A DNA stretch of 64,000 bases, taken from contig NZ_BMZS01000010.1 in NCBI RefSeq assembly GCF_014652915.1, positions 62,001-126,000 on the forward strand, given 5' to 3'. Both the position numbers and the translations under genes were made by a program. Every line of letters begins with the position of its first letter. The stretch's first letter is position 1. The notes under the pieces were generated by a model. It searched no databases, was not told the DNA's origin, and saw nothing but the letters and a program-made list of their open reading frames with translations. The DNA comes from Thalassobaculum fulvum. Lineage in GTDB: Bacteria; Pseudomonadota; Alphaproteobacteria; Thalassobaculales; Thalassobaculaceae. Shown here one piece after another: positions 45,170 through 53,700 of the stretch.

Positions 45170-45183
45170 ATATTCGCGAATAT
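45170..45183. promoter_or_regulatory. Perfect 14-bp palindrome ATATTCGCGAATAT
   Basis: The palindrome lies two bases after the CtrA-type site and overlaps a GAATATTC sequence that also appears before the chemoreceptor gene at 21272. It may be an operator or part of the promoter. Confidence 0.4.
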
Positions 45184-45265
45184 TCGATCTGGTGCCGGGC
45201 GGCGGCCGTGCAGGCCGATGGGCCGGTGCTCCGGACCCGACGAGTCGAAGCGAGGTACTGTCGGC

Positions 45266-46726
45266 ATGAAACCCAAGCACATGGCCGCCATGCTGGACGG
45301 CCTGCCGGTCAACGTCATGACCTGCGACCTGAAGACCTTCCGGATCGACTACGCCAACAAGGCGACGCTCGAGACGCTGCGGAGCATCGAGCACGCCCTT
45401 CCGATCAAGGCGGCGGAGCTGGTCGGCGCGTCGATCGACGTGTTCCACAAGCACCCGGAGCGGCAGCGCGCCCTGCTGTCCGACCCGAAGAACCTGCCGC
45501 ACAAGGCGCGGATCACCATCGGCGGCGAAGTCCTCGACCTGCATGTCAACGCGATCATGGACGGCGGCCGGTACGTCGGGCCGATGCTGACCTGGACCCT
45601 GGTGACCGAGCAGGCGCGGGTCGAGGCGGAGACCCAGCGCCTGCTGACGATGATCGACGAGATGCCGGTCAACGTCATGATGTGCGATCCGGAGACCTTC
45701 GAGGTCACCTACGCCAACCGCACCAGCATCGAGACCCTGCGCCGCCTCGAGCAGTACCTGCCGATCAAGGCGGACGAGCTGGTGGGGACCAGCATCGACG
45801 TGTTCCACCGGAACCCGGAGCATCAGCGCCGCATCCTGTCCGACCCGGACAGGCTGCCGTACCGCGCCAAGATCCGGCTCGGACCGGAGACGCTGGACCT
45901 GCGGGTCTCGGCGATCCGCGACAACTCCGGCCGCTACGTCGCGCCGATGCTGAACTGGTCGGTGATAACCTCCCAGGTGCAGCTGGCCGACGACTTCGAG
46001 GGCAATATCAAGACCCTGGTCGACGGCGTCGGCTCGGCCACCACCGAGATGCAGGCGACGGCCGAAACGATGGCGTCGATCGCCGAGGAGACGGCCGCCC
46101 AGGCCGGCGTGGTCTCGGCGGCCGCCGAGGAACTCGCGTCCTCGATCGGCGAGATCTCCGGGCAGGTGCAGCGTTCCGCGACCATCTCGGGCGAGGCGGT
46201 CGAGGAGGCGCGCCGGTCGTCCGAGCAGGTCCGCAGCCTGGCCCAGGCGGCCGACGAGATCGGCAATGTCGTCGACCTGATCACCCAGATCGCCTCCCAG
46301 ACCAACCTGCTGGCGCTCAACGCGACCATCGAGGCGGCCCGGGCCGGCGACGCCGGCCGCGGCTTCGCCGTGGTCGCGACGGAGGTCAAGAACCTGGCCG
46401 GGCAGACCGCCCGGGCGACCGAGGAGATCGCCGGCAAGATCGGTGGCATCCAGGACGCTACGCGCTCGACCGTCGGGTCGATCGAGCAGGTGGCGAAGGT
46501 GATCGAGCAGCTCAGCGAGATCGCGACCAGCATCTCGTCGGCGGTCGAGGAGCAGTCGGCGGCCACCGCGGAGGTCACGAACAACATCACCGGGGTCAGC
46601 CAGTCGGCCGGCGAGACCGGTGCGTCCGCGGTCCAGATGCTCGGCGCGGCCTCGCAGCTGAGCCGCGACAGCGGACAGCTCGGCAGCAGGGTCGACGAGT
46701 TCGTCGGGTCGGTCCGGGCGTTCTGA
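45266..46726 (+). CDS. Soluble methyl-accepting chemotaxis protein with two PAS units
   Basis: A 486-residue receptor without membrane helices. Residues about 10-115 and 128-235 are two PAS-like units of the same kind (PVNVM, YAN, LPIKA, SIDVFH), about 60% identical by hand alignment. The signalling domain has the intact tip [20 protein letters not shown] near residue 350. It should sense an intracellular or redox signal, as other cytoplasmic PAS receptors do; no heme or flavin ligand residue can be named with confidence. The ATG at 45266 is preceded by CGAGG. A CtrA-type site and a palindrome lie upstream. Confidence 0.9.
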   Translation: MKPKHMAAMLDGLPVNVMTCDLKTFRIDYANKATLETLRSIEHALPIKAAELVGASIDVFHKHPERQRALLSDPKNLPHKARITIGGEVLDLHVNAIMDGGRYVGPMLTWTLVTEQARVEAETQRLLTMIDEMPVNVMMCDPETFEVTYANRTSIETLRRLEQYLPIKADELVGTSIDVFHRNPEHQRRILSDPDRLPYRAKIRLGPETLDLRVSAIRDNSGRYVAPMLNWSVITSQVQLADDFEGNIKTLVDGVGSATTEMQATAETMASIAEETAAQAGVVSAAAEELASSIGEISGQVQRSATISGEAVEEARRSSEQVRSLAQAADEIGNVVDLITQIASQTNLLALNATIEAARAGDAGRGFAVVATEVKNLAGQTARATEEIAGKIGGIQDATRSTVGSIEQVAKVIEQLSEIATSISSAVEEQSAATAEVTNNITGVSQSAGETGASAVQMLGAASQLSRDSGQLGSRVDEFVGSVRAF

Positions 46727-46901
46727 CCGGACCGGCGGGCGACCTGGGTCGCGTCCGAACGGCCGCCCGCGTTCCGGGACGGCGCGGCGGCCTCGGCGAC
46801 CCGGCGACGAACGGCCACGACGTGGACGGGCCGCCGGATTTGTGAGAGCGTTCGGTCTCTCGTCTCGCCGATCCCGTCGGACCGAAACCCTCCCGTTCCA
46901 T

Positions 46902-46920
46902 GGACGCCCGCCGGGCGTCC
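46902..46920. promoter_or_regulatory. 9-bp inverted repeat before the aminotransferase gene
   Basis: GGACGCCCG and CGGGCGTCC are exact complements separated by one base, 23 bp before the ATG at 46943. It may be an operator or a 5'-leader hairpin close to the ribosome site. Confidence 0.3.
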
Positions 46921-46942
46921 GACGCCGCCTGAGGACTCCGCC

Positions 46943-48337
46943 ATGGCCGATCCCGTCGTGACCCAGACCGCGCTGTCGAACTCGCCGATCGAGGCGGCCT
47001 TCCGGGAGCGCACGCCGGGCTCCGCGGAGCTGGCGGCCGAGGCCAGGACCCTGTTCCCGAGCGGCATCACCCACGACGCCCGCCACCTGAAGCCCTACGG
47101 GATCTACGTCGAGCGGGCGGCCGGGCCGCGGAAGTGGGACGTCGACGGCAACGAGTACGTCGACTATTTCGGCGGCCACGGCGCCCTGCTGCTGGGGCAC
47201 GCCCACCCCGAGGTGACCCGGGTGGCGGCCGAAGTCATGGCCCAGGGAACCCAGTTCGGCGCCAACCATCCCTGGGAGCTCCGCTGGGCCGAGGCGGTGA
47301 TGAAGCTGGTGCCGTCGGTCGAGCGCATCCGCTTCACCTCGTCGGGGACCGAGGCCACGCACATGGCGCTGCGCCTGGCCCGCGATTTCACCGGCAGGCC
47401 GAAGGTGCTGCGGTTCCGCACCCACTTCCACGGCTGGCACGACCACATGACCCACGGCGTGGCGTCGCAGTTCGACGGCTCGGCGGCCCCGGGCGTCCTG
47501 GCCGGGGTGGCCGAGAACGCGCTGCTGGCCGACCCCAACGACTTCGTCGGCCTGCGCGCCGTGCTGGACGCCCACGACGACATCGCCGCCGCGATCGTCG
47601 AGCCGACCGGCGGCTCGACCGGTTACACCGCGCTCGACCCCGATTTCCTGCGGGCGTTGCGCGAGGAGACCGCGAAGCGCGGGATCCTGCTGGTGTTCGA
47701 CGAGGTGGTGACCGGGTTCCGGGTGGCGCCGGGCGGCGCCCAGGAGGCCTTCGGGGTGCGGCCGGACCTGTCGACCTTCGCCAAGATCCTGGCCGGCGGC
47801 CTGCCGGGCGGGGCGGTCGGCGGCCGCCGCGACGTGATGGACGGCCTCGACTTCGACGCCGCCGAGGCCCGCAAGCGCGACAAGATCGGCCACCCCGGGA
47901 CCTTCAACGCCAACCCGGTGTCGGCGGCGGCCGGGACCACGGCCCTGCGGATCCTGGCCGAGACCGGGGCGTGCGACAAAGCCTCGGCGACCGCGGCGGC
48001 GCTGCGCGAGCGCCTGAACGGCGTGCTGAAGGACCGGCGCGTGCCGTGGGCGTTCTACGGCAACTTCTCGCTGTTCCACCTGTTCGTGCAGGCCGACCGG
48101 CCGGTCGCGGATCCGTTCGCCTTCGATCCGCTGTCGCTGTCGGCGACCAGGATGAAGGACCGGCCGAAGGAGCTGATCCGCAGGCTGCGGCTCGCCATGC
48201 TGGTCAACGGCGTCGATCTCAACCCGATGTGCGGCGGCCTGCTGTCGGCGACCCATACCGAGGCGGACATCGACGCCACGGCGGCGGCGTTCGCGGAGGC
48301 GCTGGCCATGCTGCGGCGTGCCGGGGACATCGCATGA
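46943..48337 (+). CDS. Class III aminotransferase, glutamate-1-semialdehyde aminomutase-like
   Basis: A 464-residue PLP enzyme. It shares with GSA aminomutases SSGTEATHMALRLAR, FHGWHDH, VFDEVVTGFR and the PLP lysine in TFAKILAGGLPGGA. It is longer than HemL (about 430) and lacks a heme-gene context, so it is more likely an amino-acid or amine transaminase. A start at 46943 is well placed after GCCTGAGGACTCC. A multidrug-type MFS gene follows 11 bp later and may be co-transcribed. Confidence 0.85.
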   Translation: MADPVVTQTALSNSPIEAAFRERTPGSAELAAEARTLFPSGITHDARHLKPYGIYVERAAGPRKWDVDGNEYVDYFGGHGALLLGHAHPEVTRVAAEVMAQGTQFGANHPWELRWAEAVMKLVPSVERIRFTSSGTEATHMALRLARDFTGRPKVLRFRTHFHGWHDHMTHGVASQFDGSAAPGVLAGVAENALLADPNDFVGLRAVLDAHDDIAAAIVEPTGGSTGYTALDPDFLRALREETAKRGILLVFDEVVTGFRVAPGGAQEAFGVRPDLSTFAKILAGGLPGGAVGGRRDVMDGLDFDAAEARKRDKIGHPGTFNANPVSAAAGTTALRILAETGACDKASATAAALRERLNGVLKDRRVPWAFYGNFSLFHLFVQADRPVADPFAFDPLSLSATRMKDRPKELIRRLRLAMLVNGVDLNPMCGGLLSATHTEADIDATAAAFAEALAMLRRAGDIA

Positions 48338-48347
48338 GTTCCATCGG

Positions 48348-49637
48348 ATGACCTCGGTCGCCGGCGACGGCGATCGGGGAAGCCGGGGGCGCGGCCCGCT
48401 TTCCCTGATCGCCGAAGCCGAGTTCCGCAAGCTGTGGAGCGTCGGCGTCCTGCAGGGCGCGATGCGCTGGCTGGAGATGCTGGCGATCGGGGTGTGGACC
48501 TACGCGCTGACCGAGTCGCCGGTGCTGGTGGCGCTGATGACCGTGCTGCGGCAGGCGCCGATGGCGCTGTTCGGCTCGGTGACCGGGGCGCTTGCCGAAC
48601 GCCTCGACCGCAAGGCGATCCTGGTGGCCTGCCAGGCGGTCATGGCGCTGACCACGACGGTGCTGGCGCTGCTGGTCGCGACCGGCGGCATCGAGATCTG
48701 GCACGTCGGGCTCGGCGCCTTCGTCAACGGCTTCTGCTGGTCGACCGACCTGCCGGTGCGCCGCACCATCCTCGGTGAGAGCGTCGGCGTCGACCGGCTG
48801 GGACCGGCGATGTCGATGGACTCGGCATCGAACAACGCCACCCGGATGATCGGGCCGCTGGCCGGCGGGGCGCTGTACGCCGCCGTCGGCCTCGGTGGCG
48901 CCTATGCGGTGGCGGCTGTCTTCTACGGCGTGTCGGCGCTGGTCGCCGCATCGATCCGGTTCACCCCGACGCCCCGGGAGCCACGGCCACTGGCCCTGAT
49001 CGCCGAGATTCGCGAGGGGCTCGCCTTTCTGCGCCGCAGCCGGGCGCTGCTCGGGCATCTCGGCGTCACCGTGATCGTCAATCTGTTCGGGTTTCCCTAT
49101 GCGGCGATGGCGCCGGTGGTCGGGCGCGAGACCTTCGCGGTCGACCCGGTTCGGATCGGCCTGCTGCTGACCGTCGAGGGTGTCGGCGCTTTCGCCGGGG
49201 CGGTGGCGATCGCGTTCCTGGCGACGCCCCGGCGGTTCCGCCTGATCTACATCTCCGGCAGCGTCCTGTTCATGGTGTCGGTCCTGGCGTTCTCGGTCAC
49301 CACCAGCTACGGCCTCGCGCTGGTAGTGCTGACCGCCGGCGGCGTCGGCATCGCCGGCTTCGCGTCGATGCAGAGCGCCATCATGTTCAGCGAGTCGCCG
49401 CCGGCCATCCGCTCGCGCCTGATGGGCGTGCTGTCGGTGTGCATCGGCGCCGGTCCGCTCGGCGTCCTGCACGTCGGCTGGCTGGCCGACCGGATCGGGG
49501 GCTCGCTGGCGCTGACCGTGATCGGCGTCGAGGGGCTGGTGGCGCTGGCGGCCCTGGTCGTCGCGGTGCCCGAACTGCGGGGGCGCGTGCCGGTCAGCGC
49601 TGCCGCCGCGTCGGGTCGTCCCGGCCATGGTGGATGA
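48348..49637 (+). CDS. MFS transporter, EntS/DHA3-like exporter
   Basis: A 429-residue major facilitator with about 12 helices and the family's loop 2-3 motif in GALAERLDRKAILVACQ. It resembles the exporters of the DHA3 group (EntS, macrolide efflux). ATG at 48348 lies 11 bp after the aminotransferase; a GTG at 48318 would overlap that gene. The 3' end overlaps the convergent DUF1127 gene by 44 bp. The substrate is unknown and might be the product of the aminotransferase. Confidence 0.83.
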   Translation: MTSVAGDGDRGSRGRGPLSLIAEAEFRKLWSVGVLQGAMRWLEMLAIGVWTYALTESPVLVALMTVLRQAPMALFGSVTGALAERLDRKAILVACQAVMALTTTVLALLVATGGIEIWHVGLGAFVNGFCWSTDLPVRRTILGESVGVDRLGPAMSMDSASNNATRMIGPLAGGALYAAVGLGGAYAVAAVFYGVSALVAASIRFTPTPREPRPLALIAEIREGLAFLRRSRALLGHLGVTVIVNLFGFPYAAMAPVVGRETFAVDPVRIGLLLTVEGVGAFAGAVAIAFLATPRRFRLIYISGSVLFMVSVLAFSVTTSYGLALVVLTAGGVGIAGFASMQSAIMFSESPPAIRSRLMGVLSVCIGAGPLGVLHVGWLADRIGGSLALTVIGVEGLVALAALVVAVPELRGRVPVSAAAASGRPGHGG

Positions 49638-49845
49638 TCGAGCCGAGCTCGGTGCGGTGCACCCCGATATCGCCGAGCGTCCTGTCGTCCAGCCGCATGA
49701 GGTCGTCGTAGGCGCGGGCGGAGCGGACATCGCGCCGGACGCCGGCGAACAGGCGGTTCAGCCGGGCGAGCAGCGATGATTGGGCGGAAGCGTCGGGCGC
49801 TGCCGTTGCGGAGCGGGAGGCGGGCATTTCGAGTACGGTGGCCAT
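49594..49845 (-). CDS. DUF1127 domain protein
   Basis: An 83-residue protein. Its C-terminal half has the DUF1127 pattern AYDDLMRLDDRTLGDIGVHR; the N-terminal half is Ala/Ser-rich with an amphipathic basic helix. The ATG at 49845 follows AGGAG. Small DUF1127 proteins in alphaproteobacteria are linked to RNA turnover, phosphate and C1 metabolism. The longer N-terminal part makes it more like the YjiS-type than the shortest group. It overlaps the MFS gene end to end. Confidence 0.85.
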   Translation of the reverse strand: MATVLEMPASRSATAAPDASAQSSLLARLNRLFAGVRRDVRSARAYDDLMRLDDRTLGDIGVHRTELGSIIHHGRDDPTRRQR

Positions 49846-50062
49846 GGTCGGCTCCTGTCGCCGGTTGTGGCAGCGCCCGTGTCGGGCGCCGCGGTCCCAC
49901 GCAGGTGATAACGGCCCGATTGACGAATAATGTTCATGATGGATAATTAATTGATCCCATATCGCGCATAATGACAATGGGCGTCGATCTCGCCCTCGTT
50001 GACAGGCCGGCCCCGGACGGTGTGTTGTTGCGGCCCTTCCGTCCGACGGCTTCCGACCAGCG
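49846..50062. other. AT-rich divergent promoter region
   Basis: The 217 bp between the DUF1127 and hydrolase genes contain an AT-rich island at about 49920-49980 (AATAATGTTCATGATGGATA and ATTAATTGATCC). It should include both promoters. No exact palindrome or known box stands out. Confidence 0.35.
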
Positions 50063-50923
50063 ATGACCCAGACCAGCGACCCGGCGGCCCTGCTCGCCGA
50101 CTTCGAGGCCCGCGCGCTCACCGTGCGGACGCCGTGCGGCGACGGCAGCATGGTCTGGCGGGTCTGGGGCGAGGGCGATCCGGTGGTGCTGCTGCACGGC
50201 GGCTTCGGCTCGTGGAACCACTGGGTCCGCAACATCGACGCGCTGGCCGGGCGCTACCGGGTGATCGCCGCCGACATGCCGGGGCAGGGCGACAGCGACG
50301 ATCCCGACCATCCCTACGATGCCGACAGCCTGGCCGACATCGTCGCCGAGGGTGTCCGGCGGGTGACCCACGACGGCGAACGCATCCGGATGGTCTGCTT
50401 TTCGTTCGGGGCGGTCATCGGCAGCCTGGTCGCGACCCGGCTCGGCGACCGGGTCCGGAGCTTCACCGGGGTCGGGGCCGCCGGGTTCGGGGCACGCGGC
50501 CCGGTGACACGGAACATGATCCGGATCACCCCGGAGATGAGTCCGGAGGAGCAGGAGGCCACCTACCGGCACAACCTGGCGCTGCTGATGTTCGCCGACG
50601 AGGCCAAGGTCGACGACCTGGCGATGCTGATCCAGCGCCGCAACACCGAGCGCAACCGCATCCGCTCGCGGCCGATCTCGGTCACCGACAGGCTGTCGGT
50701 CACGCTGCCGTCGATCCAGGCGCCGATCAGCCTGATCTGGGGCGACCAAGACGTTACCGCGATCGGCTATTTCGAGCCGCGGCACGCGCTGCTGCGTTCG
50801 CTGCAGCCGGAGGCCCGGATCGCCATGCTCGACGGCATCGGCCACTGGGTGCAGTACGAGGACCCGGAGCGGTTCAACGCGACGCTGCTGGATTTCCTGG
50901 CCGACGGGCCGGGGCCGGTCTAA
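50063..50923 (+). CDS. Alpha/beta hydrolase
   Basis: A 286-residue cytoplasmic alpha/beta hydrolase: LLHGGFGSWNHW oxyanion loop, nucleophile elbow CFSFGA, likely acid in IWGDQDV, and His in IGHWVQYE. Similar folds hydrolyse esters, lactones or C-C bonds; nothing here picks one. The ATG at 50063 has no strong ribosome site. The stop overlaps that of the convergent znuA gene by 4 bases. Confidence 0.85.
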   Translation: MTQTSDPAALLADFEARALTVRTPCGDGSMVWRVWGEGDPVVLLHGGFGSWNHWVRNIDALAGRYRVIAADMPGQGDSDDPDHPYDADSLADIVAEGVRRVTHDGERIRMVCFSFGAVIGSLVATRLGDRVRSFTGVGAAGFGARGPVTRNMIRITPEMSPEEQEATYRHNLALLMFADEAKVDDLAMLIQRRNTERNRIRSRPISVTDRLSVTLPSIQAPISLIWGDQDVTAIGYFEPRHALLRSLQPEARIAMLDGIGHWVQYEDPERFNATLLDFLADGPGPV

Positions 50924-51882
50924 CCGGCGGCGGACAGGCAGCGCCGCAGCGCGCCCGCCAGGCCCAGCATGAGCGTCGCGTAGCCGTCAGGACCCGGCGC
51001 GGTGCCGGTGCCGAGAGGATCCAGGACGTCGACGCGGATGCCGGTGTCACCGGCCAGGCTTTCCAGCACCTTCGGGGCGAACTGCGGCTCGCGGAACGCG
51101 CAGACGGCGCCGCGCTCGGCGATCTCGTCGCGCAGATGTGCCAGCCGCCGGGCGCCGGGCGAGCGCTCGGGGCCGATCGAGACCGCGCCGACCGGCGTCA
51201 GGTCGTAGCGTCGCTCGAGGTACTGGTAGGCGTCGTGGAACACCACGTAGGGCCGGCCGCCGAGCGGTCGCAGCTCGTCGGCCAGGCGGGCGTCCAGGGC
51301 GGCGATGTCGGCCTTCGCGGCGACCGCGTTGGCCCGGTAGGCGTCGGCGCGGCCGGGGTCGCGCTTCGCCAGGGCGTCGGCGATCCGGTCGAGCAGTACC
51401 GCGGCGTTGCGCGGGTCCAGCCAGAGATGCGGGTCGATGCCGTCGTGGCCGTGGGAGTGACGGGCGTGGCCTTTTTCGTGCTCGTCCTCATGGTCGGCCT
51501 CCCAGACGCCGCCGGTGCGGGGCGGGTAGAGGATCAGCCCCTCGGTATCGGCCAGCTCGACGACGTTGTCGGCGCGGGCGAGCGAATGCAGCGGCTCCTC
51601 GAGAAACGCCTCCAGCGCCTCGCCGACCCACAGGACCAGGTCGGCCGAGGCCAGGGCCCGCGCCTCCGACGGGCGCAGGGCATAGGCGTGCGGCGAGGCG
51701 CCGGCCGGCAGCAGCACGGTGGGGGTTGCGATGCCGCGCATTACCGCCGCCGTCAGGCTGCCGACCGGTGCGATCGAGGCGACCACGCGCGGCGTATCGG
51801 CGGCCGCCGACGGTCCGGTTGCGGCCAGGGCGGCGGTTGCGGCGAGAACGAGGCTGGCGAGGGCTTGTGAGAAGGGTCGCAT
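50920..51882 (-). CDS. znuA: Zinc ABC transporter substrate-binding protein ZnuA
   Basis: A 320-residue cluster-9 (metal) binding protein. The signal peptide is about 1-28 (cut near PSAAADT). Zinc ligands are placed as expected: GASPHAY, DPHLWLDPRN and VFHDAYQY. A charged His-rich loop (about residues 130-148, HEDEHEKGHARHSHGHD) is typical of zinc binders rather than manganese ones. The ATG at 51882 is preferred. A Zur box lies in the gap to znuC. Confidence 0.95.
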   Translation of the reverse strand: MRPFSQALASLVLAATAALAATGPSAAADTPRVVASIAPVGSLTAAVMRGIATPTVLLPAGASPHAYALRPSEARALASADLVLWVGEALEAFLEEPLHSLARADNVVELADTEGLILYPPRTGGVWEADHEDEHEKGHARHSHGHDGIDPHLWLDPRNAAVLLDRIADALAKRDPGRADAYRANAVAAKADIAALDARLADELRPLGGRPYVVFHDAYQYLERRYDLTPVGAVSIGPERSPGARRLAHLRDEIAERGAVCAFREPQFAPKVLESLAGDTGIRVDVLDPLGTGTAPGPDGYATLMLGLAGALRRCLSAAG

Positions 51883-51908
51883 GGCGCTATCCACGGTTCC
51901 GGATTGCC

Positions 51909-51931
51909 GTGATGTAATAGTATAACGTTTC
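51909..51931. promoter_or_regulatory. Zur box between znuA and znuCB
   Basis: The 23-bp element centred on the G at 51920 matches the proteobacterial Zur palindrome (core ATGTTATA-N-TATAACAT) at 18 of 22 fixed positions by eye. The right half TATAACGTTTC is the better one. It lies 26 bp before the znuA start and 22 bp before the znuC start, so one Zur dimer could repress both directions when zinc is ample. Confidence 0.8.
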
Positions 51932-51953
51932 AAATCGCAAGTAGGGTCTACGC

Positions 51954-52787
51954 ATGACAGGGGTCGGAAAGCCGGAGGGGGTTCTGCTGCGGGCCGAGGG
52001 GCTGGCCGTGCGGCTCGGCGGGCGGGTCATCCTGCACGGCGTCGACCTGACCCTGCGGCGCGGCGAGATCGTCACCGTCATCGGCCCGAACGGCGGCGGC
52101 AAGACCACCCTGCTGCGGGCCGTGCTCGGACTGCTGAAGCCGAGCGCCGGCCGGGCCTTCGTGGCCGACGGCGTCACCGTCGGCTACGTGCCCCAGCGTT
52201 TCGCGCTCGACCGGGTGATGCCGATGACGGTCGCCCGGCTGATGAGCCTGACCGCCCGGCCGGGGCGCGGCGCGATCGAGCGGGCGCTGACCGAGACCGG
52301 CACCGCGCACCTGATCGACGCCTCGGTGCACGGCCTGTCCGGCGGCGAGCTGCAGCGCGTGCTGCTGGCCCGTGCGCTGGTGCGTGCGCCGGACCTGCTG
52401 GTGCTCGACGAGCCGGTGCAGGGGGTCGACTTCACCGGCGAGGCGGCGCTGTACGAGCTGATCGGCACGATCCGCGACCGTCACGCCTGCGGTGTGCTGA
52501 TGGTCAGCCACGACCTGCACGTGGTGATGGCGGCGACCGACCGCGTCGTCTGCGTCAACGGCCATGTGTGCTGCACCGGCGCCCCGCACGAGGTATCCGG
52601 CAACGCCGAGGTCCGCCGGCTGTTCGGGCCGCAGGCCGAGCTGTTCGCGCTGTACCGCCACCACCACGACCACGAGCACGACCTGACCGGCGAGCCGGTC
52701 GCCGGCCATGTCGATCATCGTCGCGACCATCACGACCACCACCATCCCCATGGCCATTCGCACGGAGCCGCCGGCCATGCTGGATGA
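51954..52787 (+). CDS. znuC: Zinc ABC transporter ATP-binding protein ZnuC
   Basis: A 277-residue ATPase: Walker A GPNGGGKTTLL, signature LSGGELQRVLLARAL, Walker B LLVLDEPVQGVD and the H-loop SHDLHVV. The last about 45 residues are a tail with many histidines (HHHDHEHD and RRDHHDHHHPHGHSH), which could buffer or sense zinc inside the cell. The gene overlaps znuB by 11 bp. Confidence 0.94.
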   Translation: MTGVGKPEGVLLRAEGLAVRLGGRVILHGVDLTLRRGEIVTVIGPNGGGKTTLLRAVLGLLKPSAGRAFVADGVTVGYVPQRFALDRVMPMTVARLMSLTARPGRGAIERALTETGTAHLIDASVHGLSGGELQRVLLARALVRAPDLLVLDEPVQGVDFTGEAALYELIGTIRDRHACGVLMVSHDLHVVMAATDRVVCVNGHVCCTGAPHEVSGNAEVRRLFGPQAELFALYRHHHDHEHDLTGEPVAGHVDHRRDHHDHHHPHGHSHGAAGHAG

Positions 52788-53565
52788 TTTCCTGGTCCGG
52801 GCGCTGGTCGCCGGGCTCGGCGTGGCGCTGGTCGCCGGCCCGCTCGGCTGCTTCGTGGTGTGGCGCCGCATGGCCTATGTCGGCGACACCATGGCCCACG
52901 CCTCGCTGCTCGGGGTCGCGCTCGGCCTGATCCTCGGGCTCGACCTCGGCGTCGGCGTGCTGGCGGTGACCGTGACGGTGGCGCTGCTGCTGGCGGCGCT
53001 GCAGGGCCAGCGGCAGATCGGCAGCGACACGCTGCTCGGCATCCTGGCGCACGGGGCGCTGTCGATCGGCCTGGTCGCGGTGGCGTTCCTGGAGAGCGTG
53101 CGCCTCGACCTGATGGCCTACCTGTTCGGCGACGTGCTGGCGGTGTCGACCGGCGACCTGCTGTGGATCTGGGGCGGCGGGGCGGCGGTGCTGGCCGGCC
53201 TGGCGGCGGTCTGGCGGCCGCTGCTGGCGGCCACCGTCGATCCCGACCTGGCGCTGGCCGAGGGGGCGGCCGCACCCTGGACGCGGGTGGTGTTCGTGCT
53301 GCTGATCGCGACGACCATCGCGATCGCCATGAAGATCGTCGGCGTCCTGCTGATCACCGCCCTGCTGATCATCCCGGCGGCGGCGGCCCGGCGCAGCGCC
53401 CGGTCGCCCGAGGCCATGGCGCTGGCCGCGTCGGTCGTCGGCGCGCTGGCGGTGGCCGGCGGGCTCGCGCTTTCGGTGACCGCCGACACCCCGTCCGGCC
53501 CGTCGATCGTGGTGGCGGCGCTGGCGCTGTTCGTCGGCTCGCTGGCGCTGCCGGCGCGGGGGTAG
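52777..53565 (+). CDS. znuB: Zinc ABC transporter permease ZnuB
   Basis: A 262-residue permease of the ABC-3 family with seven or eight helices. AYVGDTMAHASLLGVALG and the C-terminal ALLIIPAAAARRSA are characteristic. The ATG at 52777 lies inside the end of znuC, with GGAG ten bases before. Starts further upstream would encode a polar Thr-rich lead that is antisense-like. It completes the importer. Confidence 0.93.
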   Translation: MLDDFLVRALVAGLGVALVAGPLGCFVVWRRMAYVGDTMAHASLLGVALGLILGLDLGVGVLAVTVTVALLLAALQGQRQIGSDTLLGILAHGALSIGLVAVAFLESVRLDLMAYLFGDVLAVSTGDLLWIWGGGAAVLAGLAAVWRPLLAATVDPDLALAEGAAAPWTRVVFVLLIATTIAIAMKIVGVLLITALLIIPAAAARRSARSPEAMALAASVVGALAVAGGLALSVTADTPSGPSIVVAALALFVGSLALPARG

Positions 53566-53575
53566 GGGCAAATCC

Positions 53576-53678
53576 CCTCATCCCGGACCGGATCGCCGAA
53601 GGCGGGCCGGATCCTGGACCCGTGGATACGAAGGCGGATAGGTCCCGGATCGTCGCTTTCGCGACGCCCGGGATGAGG
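53576..53678. repeat. Long palindromic intergenic element
   Basis: CCTCATCCCGG (53576-53586) and CCGGGATGAGG (53668-53678) are exact complements that bracket about 80 bp with inner inverted segments, including GTCGC-TTTC-GCGAC (53652-53665). This resembles the dispersed CATCCCGG-type palindromic elements found between genes in Rhodospirillales and rhizobia. It fills the gap between convergent znuB and phoX and may work as terminator for both. Confidence 0.6.
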
Positions 53679-53700
53679 AGGTGTCTGGCTTGCCGGCAGA

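Noticed and set aside
45164-48430. 1088-codon open frame antisense to the chemoreceptor and aminotransferase genes
   Set aside because: Composition is typical of an antisense shadow, and both plus-strand genes have intact motifs and normal lengths.
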